Positions 35,256 through 44,126 of a stretch of 64,000 nt of DNA are shown piece by piece. The notes beneath the pieces are model-generated. The model was not told the origin of the DNA and searched no databases. It saw only the letters and a program-made list of their open reading frames with translations. Made by a program: the position numbers and the translations under genes. This DNA comes from Lacticaseibacillus mingshuiensis (GTDB lineage: Bacteria > Bacillota > Bacilli > Lactobacillales > Lactobacillaceae), in NCBI RefSeq assembly GCF_016861785.1, contig NZ_BOLS01000008.1, positions 62,001-126,000 on the forward strand, in the 5' to 3' direction. Numbering within the stretch: the first letter of the stretch is position 1; every line of letters starts with the position of its first letter.

Positions 35256-35269
35256 TGAAAGCGTTTTCT
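35256..35269 (+). promoter_or_regulatory. cre box in a divergent intergenic region
   Basis: TGAAAGCGTTTTCT matches the CcpA operator consensus TGWAANCGNTNWCA except for the last base. It directly precedes the probable -35 (TTTCGC, 35270-35275) of the small membrane protein gene and lies 215 bases before DUF969. Confidence 0.6.
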
Positions 35270-35333
35270 TTCGCAATCATTTGATGCGTGCTAAAATACG
35301 ACATAGATGGGTAATGCCGAAAGGAGGAGCACT

Positions 35334-35510
35334 ATGAATTTGATTGAATGGTGTGTGGCGGGTTTTATAGTTGTCATAGGCGCTTTCTTCATAGACTTTG
35401 ACGGCTTCGTTGCGATAGGGGAGGTTGTTATACGCGCCAGAATGGATACTGAGAAAAAAGGGCGGTGGCATCGCGCACTCAAGGCCGTGATTCTCGGAAC
35501 GTATCATTGA
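35334..35510 (+). CDS. Small single-pass membrane protein
   Basis: A 58-residue protein: one hydrophobic segment (about residues 7-30, VAGFIVVIGAFFIDFDGFV), then a basic tail. AAAGGAGG six bases before the ATG and a promoter with TAAAAT (35292-35297) show that it is real. It is not recognised. A cre box overlaps its promoter region and a terminator follows, so it is a catabolite-linked single gene. Confidence 0.6.
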   Translation: MNLIEWCVAGFIVVIGAFFIDFDGFVAIGEVVIRARMDTEKKGRWHRALKAVILGTYH

Positions 35511-35631
35511 ACACCACAGACCAAGACCCCCAAGCGATTCTTTATCGTTCAAAAAAGCTTTGGTGACAATCAATACAGTTAGATCACAGCTTTGTGGCTC
35601 TGGGTCAAGTAGTGTCGAATGATCGTCTCAT

Positions 35632-35671
35632 TGATAGGCAGGCGTTGCATTTGAAGGGCCTGCCTTTTTGC
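35632..35671 (+). terminator. Terminator downstream of the small membrane protein gene
   Basis: AGGCAGGC (35636-35643) pairs with GCCTGCCT (35658-35665), followed by TTTT. Confidence 0.7.
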
Positions 35672-35999
35672 GCTGTTTCAACGAATATTCAACACTACTG
35701 GGCAGATCCAACAGCCCTCAACAACTTTTTGAAACTGGCCATGAACAGATACCGAAAGCAAGGCGCCCGCTGACCCAGTGAAAAGTCAGTGGCCTTTCCA
35801 ATGTTTCAATGACCCTAGACAAGGTTCAGAAAGAGAGGTGTGCTCGGAGAAAAAACTATCTTATTGATTGCGCAGAAATCAAGGCTGCGGCGCAAAAAGT
35901 GAGAAGACAAATTGCTTCCATATCCTCCTCCCCAATAAGAATCGGCATACCGATCAGTTTCTGTAGCATCGATCCTCGCAGGCCCCCGTCAAATATCGT
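35672..35999. other. AT-richer intergenic stretch without a recognised gene
   Basis: Lower GC than its surroundings. An open frame at 35809 runs into the oxidoreductase gene on the other strand and has a poor context, so it is not called. Confidence 0.4.
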
Positions 36000-36950
36000 T
36001 CAGGGCAAGACAACAACCTTGCCAAAGCTCTCCTGGCTGTCCAAAAATGCTTGGGCCTCGCCGGTATGGGCCAGATCAAAGACTTTGGTCGGCGTTGTGT
36101 CGATGTGGTGTGCTGTGATCACATCCAGCATCGCCTGCACATTTTCGGCATTGGCCGAGTCGGAGCTAAAATTGGTCAAATAGGCACCACTTGGAATTGA
36201 GAAGACCTCAAAATCCGGCACCGTCCACTCACCGCCCAGCTCACCGGTCATGCAGCAGATGCCGCCGACCGTGAGCAGTGGCAAGGAGTTCATCAAGGTC
36301 TTCGGACCGACCAACTCAAGAATCGCATCAAAGTGCCCATCTGTGGCCAGCTGCCCCGCCGTTTCCAAGATTGCGTCATCAAAGCCGACCTCACGCACCC
36401 GTGCCAATTTCTCAGGCTTGCGGGTCGAACCAGTCACAACGATACCCGGGTTCATCGCTTTGGCCAGCTTCAAGGCCGCCACGCCAACACCGCTCGTGGC
36501 CGCTCGCACCAGCAGCGTTTTCGCCTGCGTGATCTTCAGATTCAACAGCGATCCATACGCGGTGAAATAAGTCTCGGGAATCGCCGCCAGTTCTGGCCAA
36601 GGCAGATCCGTCTGAACCGGATAGAGCTGCTTATTGGGCAATAATGCATATTCCGCGTAACTGCCATCGAAGTCGCGCCCCATGCCGCCCATCAGCGAGA
36701 TCACTTTTTGACCAACTGGCAAGTGCGCGGGATCGCTGGTCGCCGCGATGAGACCGACCCCCTCGATACCGAGAATCCGCGGAAAATTGACAGAAGGCGA
36801 CCAACCGTTGCGGGTAAAGATCTCAGAGCGGTTGATGCCAAATCCTTTGATCTGAACCAGACTCCATCCCGGCTTCACGGTCGGTGTTGGCACGTCCTTG
36901 AGCTGCAACGCTTCTGGCTCGCCGGCGTTGGTGATCACAATTGCTTTCAT
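36000..36950 (-). CDS. Zinc-free MDR family oxidoreductase (quinone-oxidoreductase-like)
   Basis: A 316-residue medium-chain dehydrogenase/reductase. An N-terminal GroES-like domain (PRILGIEGVGLIAA) is followed by a Rossmann domain with LLVRAATSGVGVAALKLAK, the NADPH-binding AxxGxxG equivalent. The zinc-binding Cys/His set is absent, as in QOR-type enzymes. It is the last gene of a MarR-amidohydrolase-MDR operon, 22 bases after the amidohydrolase. It probably reduces a reactive quinone or enone. Confidence 0.82.
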   Translation of the reverse strand: MKAIVITNAGEPEALQLKDVPTPTVKPGWSLVQIKGFGINRSEIFTRNGWSPSVNFPRILGIEGVGLIAATSDPAHLPVGQKVISLMGGMGRDFDGSYAEYALLPNKQLYPVQTDLPWPELAAIPETYFTAYGSLLNLKITQAKTLLVRAATSGVGVAALKLAKAMNPGIVVTGSTRKPEKLARVREVGFDDAILETAGQLATDGHFDAILELVGPKTLMNSLPLLTVGGICCMTGELGGEWTVPDFEVFSIPSGAYLTNFSSDSANAENVQAMLDVITAHHIDTTPTKVFDLAHTGEAQAFLDSQESFGKVVVLP

Positions 36951-36972
36951 GAACAAAAACCTCCCCTGTAGA

Positions 36973-37941
36973 TTATAACTTGAACAATTTTTCGGCGGTG
37001 CCGTGCGCAAAGGCCTCACGCTCAGGCGCACTCATCTCGGCATTCGCGACGAATTCCGCAACGCCGCCTTCTCGCTTGATGTACGGATAATCCTCGGCAT
37101 CCAGCAAATGGTCGGCGCCCATTTCCGCCTTGACGAGCGCAAGTTGTGGGGCCGTGTACATCCCCGATGGCGTCACATAGACCTGGCGCTTGTAATACGC
37201 GGAAAATGGCTGGCTCAAGGTGCTGACCTTGCCAAATTCGTCCAGCCGCTCCAAAAACATCGGCACAAATTCGCCCCAGTGACCGGACACCAATTTCAGT
37301 TTCGGATGTTTCTCCAAAACGCCGCCAAAGATCAGCCGCACCATCTGAATCCCCTGCTCTTGATGCCAGCCCCATGCGGCCCCGGCCAGCATCGTCGCCA
37401 TCAGCGGGGAATAGCTAGTACTGTCATACAGCGTCACCTTTTGCGTGTCAGTGATCACGCCGGGATGTAAGTAAAGCGGAACATCCAGTGCCTCGGCAGC
37501 CGCGAAGATCGGGTCAAACCGCGGCGCATCCAGAAACTCCCCATTCACGGAGCCGCTGATGATGCCACCTTTAAGGCCCAGCTTGGTCACGGCACGCGTC
37601 AACTCGTCTGCGGCCGCGTCCGGCAACGCCGCTGGCAACACAGCCAACCCAGCCAAGCGGTCTGGATACGCCGCAAGTCCTTCTGCCAGCGTGTCATTTT
37701 GCTCGCGGCTTGCCGCCACCACCATGTTGTCGGGCAACACTTGCGGGGAATTGCCGGCATCCGAGATGACCTGCATCGCGATGCCATTTTTATCCATATA
37801 CGAAATGCGGCTGGCAAAATCGGTCAGATCGTGATTCAGCGCGTCTTGGTGTGGGTTGTTGTTCGGCACCTTCGAATACTTCTTGAAATTCTGGACGTTG
37901 GCTTGTGTATCAAAATGCTCTTCAACTGTAATGATCTTCAT
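36973..37941 (-). CDS. Amidohydrolase-2 family, decarboxylase-like
   Basis: A 322-residue TIM-barrel metal enzyme related to gamma-resorcylate, 5-carboxyvanillate and ACMS decarboxylases. The N-terminal metal motif is VEEHFDTQ (Glu-x-His type, residues 6-13). Further ligands are His in LYLHPGV (about 170), His in SGHWGEFVPM (about 228) and Asp in DAEDYPY (about 285). An aromatic-acid decarboxylase is a plausible role, but other hydrolase activities exist in the family. It begins one base after the marR stop. Confidence 0.72.
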   Translation of the reverse strand: MKIITVEEHFDTQANVQNFKKYSKVPNNNPHQDALNHDLTDFASRISYMDKNGIAMQVISDAGNSPQVLPDNMVVAASREQNDTLAEGLAAYPDRLAGLAVLPAALPDAAADELTRAVTKLGLKGGIISGSVNGEFLDAPRFDPIFAAAEALDVPLYLHPGVITDTQKVTLYDSTSYSPLMATMLAGAAWGWHQEQGIQMVRLIFGGVLEKHPKLKLVSGHWGEFVPMFLERLDEFGKVSTLSQPFSAYYKRQVYVTPSGMYTAPQLALVKAEMGADHLLDAEDYPYIKREGGVAEFVANAEMSAPEREAFAHGTAEKLFKL

Positions 37942-37942
37942 A

Positions 37943-38398
37943 TTAGTGCTCCTTATCTGTGTCGCCATGCAAGCGGCCGATAATCTGTAGCGCGGCCAAA
38001 AACCGCTGGGCGTCAAATCCCGGCACAGCCTGGCCGACTTCATCGCGAAGCAGCTGTTCTTCCGCATCGAGCAGCGCCCTAATCTTCGGATACAGGGCCT
38101 CCCCCTGCGCCGTCAGCGTCAACAGGAACGCCCGTTTATCGCTCGGATCCGGGACCCGTGTGACAAGACCCTGCGCTTCCAGTTGCTTGATTGCCCGGGT
38201 GACGTTGCTGGGGTCCAGAAACTCCTTGGCGACCAGATCTTTTTGCGTGATGCCAGGCAGCTCATGAATCTTCAGAAGAAAAATATACTGGCTCGCGCTG
38301 ATCCCTAATTCGGCCAATTGTTGGCCAAGGTGCTGGCTGATCTGTCGGCCCGCGATCACCAACCATTTGCTGATGGCAGTCTCGTCGGTCTCTTGCAT
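37943..38398 (-). CDS. MarR-family regulator
   Basis: A 151-residue MarR protein. The winged helix spans about residues 45-110 (ITQKDLVAKEFLDPSNVTRAI, then the wing DPSDKRAFLLTLT). It is first in the operon with the amidohydrolase and MDR genes. A perfect TTGCG-TG-CGCAA palindrome overlaps the -35 of its promoter, so autoregulation is expected, relieved perhaps by an aromatic compound. Confidence 0.85.
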   Translation of the reverse strand: MQETDETAISKWLVIAGRQISQHLGQQLAELGISASQYIFLLKIHELPGITQKDLVAKEFLDPSNVTRAIKQLEAQGLVTRVPDPSDKRAFLLTLTAQGEALYPKIRALLDAEEQLLRDEVGQAVPGFDAQRFLAALQIIGRLHGDTDKEH

Positions 38399-38426
38399 GT
38401 AAACACAACCTTTCTCAACGGACATA

Positions 38427-38455
38427 GTATAGTCTCATTTATTTGCGTGCGCAAC
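38427..38455 (-). promoter_or_regulatory. marR operon promoter with palindromic operator
   Basis: Minus-strand TTGCGC (38455-38450), 17 bases, TATACT (38432-38427). The 12-base palindrome TTGCGTGCGCAA (38444-38455, plus-strand reading) covers the -35. Confidence 0.65.
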
Positions 38456-38501
38456 TAAATTGTCGCAGGACGCGCCGCCAAAGAACGACGATGCTGGATG
38501 C

Positions 38502-38600
38502 AAAAAAGTCGGACCCATTGCGCAAGCGTCGCGCTTAGGTCCGACTTATCTGTGCGTTTCAAAATAGTTGTGTGGCATGCCAACAGCAACGCCACAAACC
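38502..38600 (-). terminator. Two hairpins downstream of the UvrA-like gene
   Basis: Closest to the gene, TTGTGGCG pairs with CACACAA-type arms (38564-38599). Further on, AAGTCGGACC pairs with GGTCCGACTT (38506-38547), followed by TTTTTT on the minus strand. The second is the likelier terminator. Confidence 0.6.
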
Positions 38601-38610
38601 GATGTGCCTT

Positions 38611-40908
38611 CTAGCGCTCGGCATTTTTCTGGTCTGCTTCCTGCTGAGCCAATTGCTGACGAAGCGCCACCCCGGTTCTGGAGGCCTCGTGCTGCATGCT
38701 GGCTTCGGGTGTCCCCTCAAAACAGATCTGCCCGCCGTATTTACCGGCGTCCGGCCCCATGTCCACGAGCCAATCCGCGTGACTGATCAATGCCAGATTA
38801 TGCTCGATCAAGATCAGCGTATTGCCGCGTTCGACCAAGGTCTCAAACAAGTCGATCAGGCGCTTGGTGTCGTTCAAATGCAGTCCCGTCGTTGGCTCAT
38901 CGAGGAAATACAGCGACCCTTGGTGATCCAACTCCATCGCCAGCTTGACCCGCTGCACCTCGCCACCCGATAGCGTCGTCATACCTTGGCTCAAATTCAG
39001 ATAACCAAGCCCGACCCGCTCCAGGAGCTGAACCTTGCTATCGATCGCCGGGACATCCTTGAAAAAGGCAAGCGTTTCGCTGATCGACATCCCCAGCACT
39101 TCCGCAATGTCCTTGCCGTGATAGTTATACTGCAAGGCCTCTTGACTGTAGCGCTTGCCGCCGCACAACTCACAGCGCTGAATGACCGGATCCATGAAGG
39201 CCATTTCGGTGATTGTCACGCCTTTGCCCTTACACCGGGGACACGCGCCTTTGCCGTTATAGCTGAAAAGTTGTGGTGAGACGTGATTGGCATCCGCAAA
39301 CAATTTGCGCAGCGGATTCAAGATGCCAAGATACGTGGCTGGCGTCGACCGAATGTTGATGCCCACCGCGTCTTGGCTCAGATCGATATAATCCTGATCG
39401 GCGACCTTGTCTTTAATTGCCCGGACCAACGTACTTTTCCCAGACCCTGCCGGCCCAGAGATCACGGTCATCACGCCTTCAGGAATGCGGGCGCTGACAT
39501 CGTGCAAATTGTGGTTGGTCACATGTGCGACCTCAAGCCAATTTCGCCCCACCCGCGGCTCTTGGAACGTCAGCGGCTCCCGCAACATTTGGCCGGTGAT
39601 GGTATCCGAGGCCAAAAGCGCCTGATAAGTGCCGGTGAACGTGACCTCGCCGCCGCCCTGACCGGCTTTTGGCCCGATCTCGACGACATAATCCGCCGCG
39701 CGAATGATCGCCGGATTGTGGTCGACCAAAACGATCGTGTTGCCCTGCGCCTTAAGCTTGGCCAGCGAGCGCGTGATCAGCTGAAGATCATGCGGATGCA
39801 GACCGACACTCGGTTCATCGAGGACATAGACCAGATCCGATAACGAGCTCGTCAAAAACTTGGCGATCTTGATGCGCTGGGCCTCACCGCCCGACAGCGT
39901 ATCCGTGCCGCGATCCAGCGACAGATACCCCAGCCCAATATCCACAAGGGCCTGCACCTTACTGCGCAACTCGCGAACCATTGTCGCGGCGATCGGATTC
40001 TTGATCGTGGCCAAATACTGCAAAACAGTGACCAGGTCCATGGCCCCCACTTCCGCAATATTTTTGCCTTCGATCGTCGCCTTCAATGCGTCTTGGTTGA
40101 GCCGCGAGCCATGGCAGACCGGACAAGGCTGGCGACTGACGATCTTAGCCAACGCGGCTTGATGATGTCGACCCGACGCGCTGTGAATCACCGAGCGCAT
40201 CATCCGCGGGACAAGGCCCTCATATAATGCAGTGCGACCCCACTCCGCCGGCGGATTCTTAAGTTTCTGCCGCGGGGCATGCATGAAGAGGTCATATTCC
40301 TCTTTCGTATAATCCTTGATTTTTTTATCGAGATCAAAAAGGCCGCTATCACCATATTCACTCCAGCGCCACGTGCCTGGCTGAAAACCGGCAAACGTCA
40401 TCGCGCCTTCGTTCAGCGACTTGTCCGGATCGATCAGCTGGTGCTCGTCGACCACATCGACAAAGCCTAAACCCTCACAGTTTGGACACATCCCCTGCGG
40501 CAAATTGAAGGAGAACCATTCAGAGTAGCCGACCCAGGGCTTGCCGACCCGGGAAAACATCAGGCGCAGCACAGAATAGATGCCCGTGTATGTTGCCACC
40601 GTCGACCGGGCATTGCGGCCGATCGGTTTTTGCTCGACCACGATCGCGACAGGCAGATGATCGATCTGATCAACCTCGGGCTGACCGTATTTTGGCAAAT
40701 ACTGCTGCGTAAAGCTCGGAAACGTCTCGTTGAGCTCACGCCGCGAGACCGCCGCCAACGTGTCGAAAACAAGCGAGGATTTGCCTGCCCCTGACAACCC
40801 CGCAAACACCGTCGTCTGATGTTTGGGAATCGCCAAGTCGATATTTTTTAAATTATTTTCTCGTGCGCCATGAATATTAATGGCGCCATCTGCAAATAGC
40901 TCTGTCAA
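38611..40908 (-). CDS. UvrA-like ABC ATPase paralogue
   Basis: A 765-residue double-ABC protein. Walker A motifs GLSGAGKSS (about 38) and GPAGSGKST (about 487), signatures LSGGEAQR and LSGGEVQR, and zinc-finger Cys pairs CPNCEG, CPVCHG, CPRCKG and CELCGG are all present. It is about 180 residues shorter than housekeeping UvrA, matching the UvrA2/DrrC-like class that lacks the UvrB-interaction region. Such proteins are linked to drug tolerance or DNA-adduct handling; uvrB is not adjacent. It is divergent from an HxlR regulator. Confidence 0.82.
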   Translation of the reverse strand: MTELFADGAINIHGARENNLKNIDLAIPKHQTTVFAGLSGAGKSSLVFDTLAAVSRRELNETFPSFTQQYLPKYGQPEVDQIDHLPVAIVVEQKPIGRNARSTVATYTGIYSVLRLMFSRVGKPWVGYSEWFSFNLPQGMCPNCEGLGFVDVVDEHQLIDPDKSLNEGAMTFAGFQPGTWRWSEYGDSGLFDLDKKIKDYTKEEYDLFMHAPRQKLKNPPAEWGRTALYEGLVPRMMRSVIHSASGRHHQAALAKIVSRQPCPVCHGSRLNQDALKATIEGKNIAEVGAMDLVTVLQYLATIKNPIAATMVRELRSKVQALVDIGLGYLSLDRGTDTLSGGEAQRIKIAKFLTSSLSDLVYVLDEPSVGLHPHDLQLITRSLAKLKAQGNTIVLVDHNPAIIRAADYVVEIGPKAGQGGGEVTFTGTYQALLASDTITGQMLREPLTFQEPRVGRNWLEVAHVTNHNLHDVSARIPEGVMTVISGPAGSGKSTLVRAIKDKVADQDYIDLSQDAVGINIRSTPATYLGILNPLRKLFADANHVSPQLFSYNGKGACPRCKGKGVTITEMAFMDPVIQRCELCGGKRYSQEALQYNYHGKDIAEVLGMSISETLAFFKDVPAIDSKVQLLERVGLGYLNLSQGMTTLSGGEVQRVKLAMELDHQGSLYFLDEPTTGLHLNDTKRLIDLFETLVERGNTLILIEHNLALISHADWLVDMGPDAGKYGGQICFEGTPEASMQHEASRTGVALRQQLAQQEADQKNAER

Positions 40909-41052
40909 GTCGTCCCTCCTCTACCTGTTGACACAAAAATCGTGGCCACCCCTGCGATTCTCTCGCAGTTCGCGCTCACGTCTGTTGTATAATTATGATA
41001 CCATTTCGGCGAATTACAATAAGGCACTTTCAGGATACCTATGGAGACGCTT

Positions 41053-41466
41053 ATGACAGATGTTGTACGGAAACAGGTGCTGACGAAGCTGACTCACGGC
41101 GATTATAACTGTGAAAAAGAATTCACGCTCGCGATGTTCAGTGGCAAATATAAACTGGTGATTCTCTGGGAGCTCGGGCATGTTAAAAGCATGCACTTCA
41201 ACGAGCTGTTCCGCGTCATCGATGGCGTGACGAAAAAAGTGTTGACTAGCCAACTCAAGGAGCTGGCGGCCGATCAATTGATCATGCGCAACGCCTACAC
41301 GGAAAACAATCGAGCGTTGGTGGTTTACAGCATCTCGGACCTTGGGCAGACGCTCCTGCCCATCATCGATCAAATGTATCAATGGGGCAAACAGCGCGTG
41401 CAGGACTACCAGATTCCCGCCGGTTTTAAGCTGGCCGTGGAAAATGATCTGCCAAAGACGCCCTGA
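41053..41466 (+). CDS. HxlR-family regulator
   Basis: A 137-residue winged-helix protein. The motif YNCEKEFTLAMFSGKYKLVILWEL opens the HxlR domain, with the conserved Cys near residue 19 that senses thiol or aldehyde stress in some members, followed by MHFNELFRVIDGVTKKVLTSQLKEL. GGAG precedes the ATG at 41053; an in-frame ATG at 41041 has none. TATAAT lies at 40987. It is divergent from the UvrA-like gene, which could be its target. Confidence 0.82.
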   Translation: MTDVVRKQVLTKLTHGDYNCEKEFTLAMFSGKYKLVILWELGHVKSMHFNELFRVIDGVTKKVLTSQLKELAADQLIMRNAYTENNRALVVYSISDLGQTLLPIIDQMYQWGKQRVQDYQIPAGFKLAVENDLPKTP

Positions 41467-41475
41467 TCTTGCGAA

Positions 41476-41513
41476 TCAAAAAACGGCCGCCAAAGTTCGC
41501 GGTCGTTTTTGCT
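41476..41513. terminator. Bidirectional terminator between hxlR and gpmA
   Basis: AAAAACGGCCGC and GCGGTCGTTTTT pair around CAAAGTTC. Confidence 0.75.
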
Positions 41514-41522
41514 AAGCTGACA

Positions 41523-42212
41523 TTAGTCGAGCTTGGTCTTGTCGGTGACCTGCAACTTGTCGTCGAAGGTATAAACAACAGGCTCGCCAGTCGCCATTTC
41601 AAGATCCATGATATCGTCATCGGAAATGTTTTCGATATACTTGGTCAAGGCACGCAGGGAGTTACCATGCGCTGCGATGATGACGTTCTTGCCGGCCAAC
41701 AGATCTGGTGCAATGTGATCTTCCCAGAAAGGAATGACACGTTCGAGGGTGACTTTCAAGTTCTCGCCACCAGGAATGATGCGTGGGTCCAAGTTGGCGT
41801 AACGACGATCCTGTGCGGCAGAACCTTCGTCGTCAGCGGACAAAAGTGGCGGCAAAGTATCGTACGAACGACGCCAGATATGAACCTGCTCGTCGCCATA
41901 CTTGTCGGCAGTTTCCTTCTTGTTCAGACCCTGCAGAGCGCCATAGTGACGTTCGTTCAAACGCCAGGTCTTCGTTTCAGGAATCCAGAGCTGGCCGGAG
42001 CCTTCCAGTGCATAGTGCAGTGTCTTGATCGCACGGGTCAAAACAGAAGTGTAAGCCTGGTCGAATTCAAGCCCTGCAGCCTTGATCAATTCACCGGCAT
42101 GCTTTGCTTCCTCAACACCCTTGTCGCTCAGGTCAACATCGACCCAGCCAGTGAACTGGTTGGACAAGTTCCATTGACTTTGGCCGTGACGGATCAGTAC
42201 CAATTTTGCCAT
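41523..42212 (-). CDS. gpmA: 2,3-bisphosphoglycerate-dependent phosphoglycerate mutase
   Basis: Glycolytic interconversion of 3- and 2-phosphoglycerate. The 229-residue product has [12 protein letters not shown] (catalytic His 9), [12 protein letters not shown] and the late [12 protein letters not shown] with the second His. Codon use looks more regular than its neighbours, fitting a highly expressed gene. It is monocistronic, closed by the shared terminator. Confidence 0.96.
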   Translation of the reverse strand: MAKLVLIRHGQSQWNLSNQFTGWVDVDLSDKGVEEAKHAGELIKAAGLEFDQAYTSVLTRAIKTLHYALEGSGQLWIPETKTWRLNERHYGALQGLNKKETADKYGDEQVHIWRRSYDTLPPLLSADDEGSAAQDRRYANLDPRIIPGGENLKVTLERVIPFWEDHIAPDLLAGKNVIIAAHGNSLRALTKYIENISDDDIMDLEMATGEPVVYTFDDKLQVTDKTKLD

Positions 42213-42313
42213 CTTAGAAATTACCTCGCTTTTAAGATTTGTCAGTCTGCTGACGGTTTTACATCTATTTATAATACATCATTTCAGAAAACTTTGCATT
42301 GAGAATCAGGGAA

Positions 42314-42508
42314 GGGTGCGGAGGTGCGCGGGATGGCGGATCAGCTAACTTGGCCCTGGCGCTTGAGGCGCGCTTCGCCTCGAGTGACGGGGACAGTTAG
42401 CTGCATCCGCCATGCGCACCGGAGCCCAACTGGGGGAAGGGTGCGAAGCGGGGCGCTTAGGGATGAGCGGCTAGTTCGGCTCTGGCGCTACGGCGTCCTT
42501 TGCCTCAC
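42314..42508 (+). repeat. Palindromic repeat family A, full copy plus 3'-truncated copy
   Basis: A full copy (42314-42431) has arms ATGGCGGAT with ATCCGCCAT, CAGCTAAC with GTTAGCTG, and inner stem CTTGAGGCG with CGCCTCGAG. A second copy begins at 42439 with the same left end (GGGTGCGAAGCGGGGCGC) and stops in the apical loop at about 42508, just before the next gene's promoter region. Confidence 0.8.
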
Positions 42509-42561
42509 AAAAACGCGTCCCCCTCACCTGTTCCATGATATAGTATTCCCGGAGGATCATT

Positions 42562-42771
42562 ATGCGAAAAATCTGGTTCGGGGTCGGCGTTTTGTGGCTG
42601 GTCAGCATTGTTTATTTTCTGATCTACGTGAACACGCCTGCGTTGCGCACCCTCGTTGATACGACGGGCTTGTGGGCCGGGGTCCATGTGGCGGCTGATT
42701 TTGCGCTGATCGGCGGCGGCATCGCCTTGATCATTCACTTCATCCGCAAATTCGTGCACCACGACGACTGA
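42562..42771 (+). CDS. Small two-pass membrane protein
   Basis: A 69-residue protein with two hydrophobic segments (about residues 4-23 and 40-62) separated by a short polar stretch, and a His/Asp-rich end (FVHHDD). GGAGG six bases before the ATG supports expression; TATAGT lies near 42538. No family was recognised. Confidence 0.65.
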   Translation: MRKIWFGVGVLWLVSIVYFLIYVNTPALRTLVDTTGLWAGVHVAADFALIGGGIALIIHFIRKFVHHDD

Positions 42772-42773
42772 AT

Positions 42774-42824
42774 CTAAAAATCGGCCGAGCGCAGCAAAAC
42801 ACACCTGCCTCAGCCGATTTTTCC
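42774..42824. terminator. Bidirectional terminator
   Basis: AAAAATCGGC and GCCGATTTTT arms enclose a large loop (42776-42822). Confidence 0.65.
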
Positions 42825-42842
42825 AATCAAGTGGTCATTGAT

Positions 42843-44018
42843 TTACTTTGAGTCTTTCTCGTCCGTCTTCGGTTTCGCCGAGGCGGGCGTTTTTGATTCC
42901 GGCGACACGTCCTGGGAATCAGGGCCGGCTGCCGTCGATTTTTCCGTCTGCGCACTCACCTCGGTTGCCGGATCCTCCGCCGGTCGCGGCAGGTCCTCCA
43001 CCAGTGACTCGCTTCCTGAAGCTTTTTTCACCCCAATGATGTCAAGCAAGAAGGTGAAGATCGGGATGCCGACGATCAGGCCCCAGGTGCCAAACAAGCG
43101 CTCAGCGACCAGCAGGATGACGAAGGTGAAAAACACGGGCAGGCTCGTGCGACTGCTCATGAACTTCGGATTGAGCACGTACGCTTCCAAAATGTGAATC
43201 ACGATGATCATGATGACGATCGTGATGACTCCTTGCAGGCCATCGACGGTGAACGCGATGATCGCCAGCGGCACGACCGAGATGATCGCCCCGGCCACCG
43301 GAATCAGCGACAACAGGAAGACCATGATCGCCAAACTCGGGACATTTGGCATCTTCATCACCAGCAGCGTGACCGTTGTGATGACCGTATTGACGATGGC
43401 GATGAAGATCTGCGCCTCAATGACCACCCCGAAAGTATCAATGAATTTCGTCGCAAAATAGTGCAGATCTGCGAACAGCCAGCCAAATGGGGATTTGATA
43501 AAGAGGTTGCCGAAGCGCTTCAGCTCATCGATTTCAACGGTGAAAAAGAAGCTGAGCAGAAAGGCCAACAACAGCGTGACGCCCATGGCCCCCACGTTGC
43601 TGGCATATTCCAGGACCGTTTTGACCCCGCCTTCCAGCTGGGTGCGCAGATTGAGCGACTGCACATTTTTCAGCACCCACTGCATCGCCTGATTATGGGC
43701 AAATTCATCGCTGTAGTAAAACTTCTGCACTGAATTGAAAAGCGCCACGCTTTGCCGGATGATCGCCGGCACATAATGGACCGCGGCATACGACAACCCA
43801 AGCAATACCGCGAGATAAAGCGGTCCGACCACCACCACTGGGCGAATGTGGACATGCCGACGAATTGCGTTGACCAAGCGGGTACACAGAAACGCGAAGA
43901 TGAACGTCAATAAGATGATGCTCATGACGCTGCGTGCGAGCCACAAGATCAGCGCCACCCCAGCAAGCACGACCGCCCGCCGCAATGGGATATTACTGAT
44001 GAATTTGCGATAAGTCAT
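42843..44018 (-). CDS. AI-2E family transporter
   Basis: A 391-residue membrane protein (PF01594 type) with about eight hydrophobic segments, including the typical C-terminal pattern IILLVAERLFGTWGLIVGIPIFTFLLDI. The last 45 residues form an acidic Ser/Pro/Glu-rich tail that is probably disordered. Members export diverse small molecules; the autoinducer name is historical and the substrate here is unknown. The ATG at 44018 follows GGGAGGGG. Confidence 0.8.
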   Translation of the reverse strand: MTYRKFISNIPLRRAVVLAGVALILWLARSVMSIILLTFIFAFLCTRLVNAIRRHVHIRPVVVVGPLYLAVLLGLSYAAVHYVPAIIRQSVALFNSVQKFYYSDEFAHNQAMQWVLKNVQSLNLRTQLEGGVKTVLEYASNVGAMGVTLLLAFLLSFFFTVEIDELKRFGNLFIKSPFGWLFADLHYFATKFIDTFGVVIEAQIFIAIVNTVITTVTLLVMKMPNVPSLAIMVFLLSLIPVAGAIISVVPLAIIAFTVDGLQGVITIVIMIIVIHILEAYVLNPKFMSSRTSLPVFFTFVILLVAERLFGTWGLIVGIPIFTFLLDIIGVKKASGSESLVEDLPRPAEDPATEVSAQTEKSTAAGPDSQDVSPESKTPASAKPKTDEKDSK

Positions 44019-44065
44019 TTCGGACCCCTCCCTTGACACCCGGTTATTATAGCAGAGCTTCAGCC

Positions 44066-44104
44066 AAAAAAAATACATCCTGCGCCGGAGTGCGGGATGT
44101 ATCC
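44066..44104 (-). terminator. Terminator of the sortase gene
   Basis: Minus-strand ATACATCC and GGATGTAT arms around CGCACTCCGGCG, followed by eight T. Confidence 0.75.
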
Positions 44105-44126
44105 AAGCTTATTTGTGCACGCGTCA

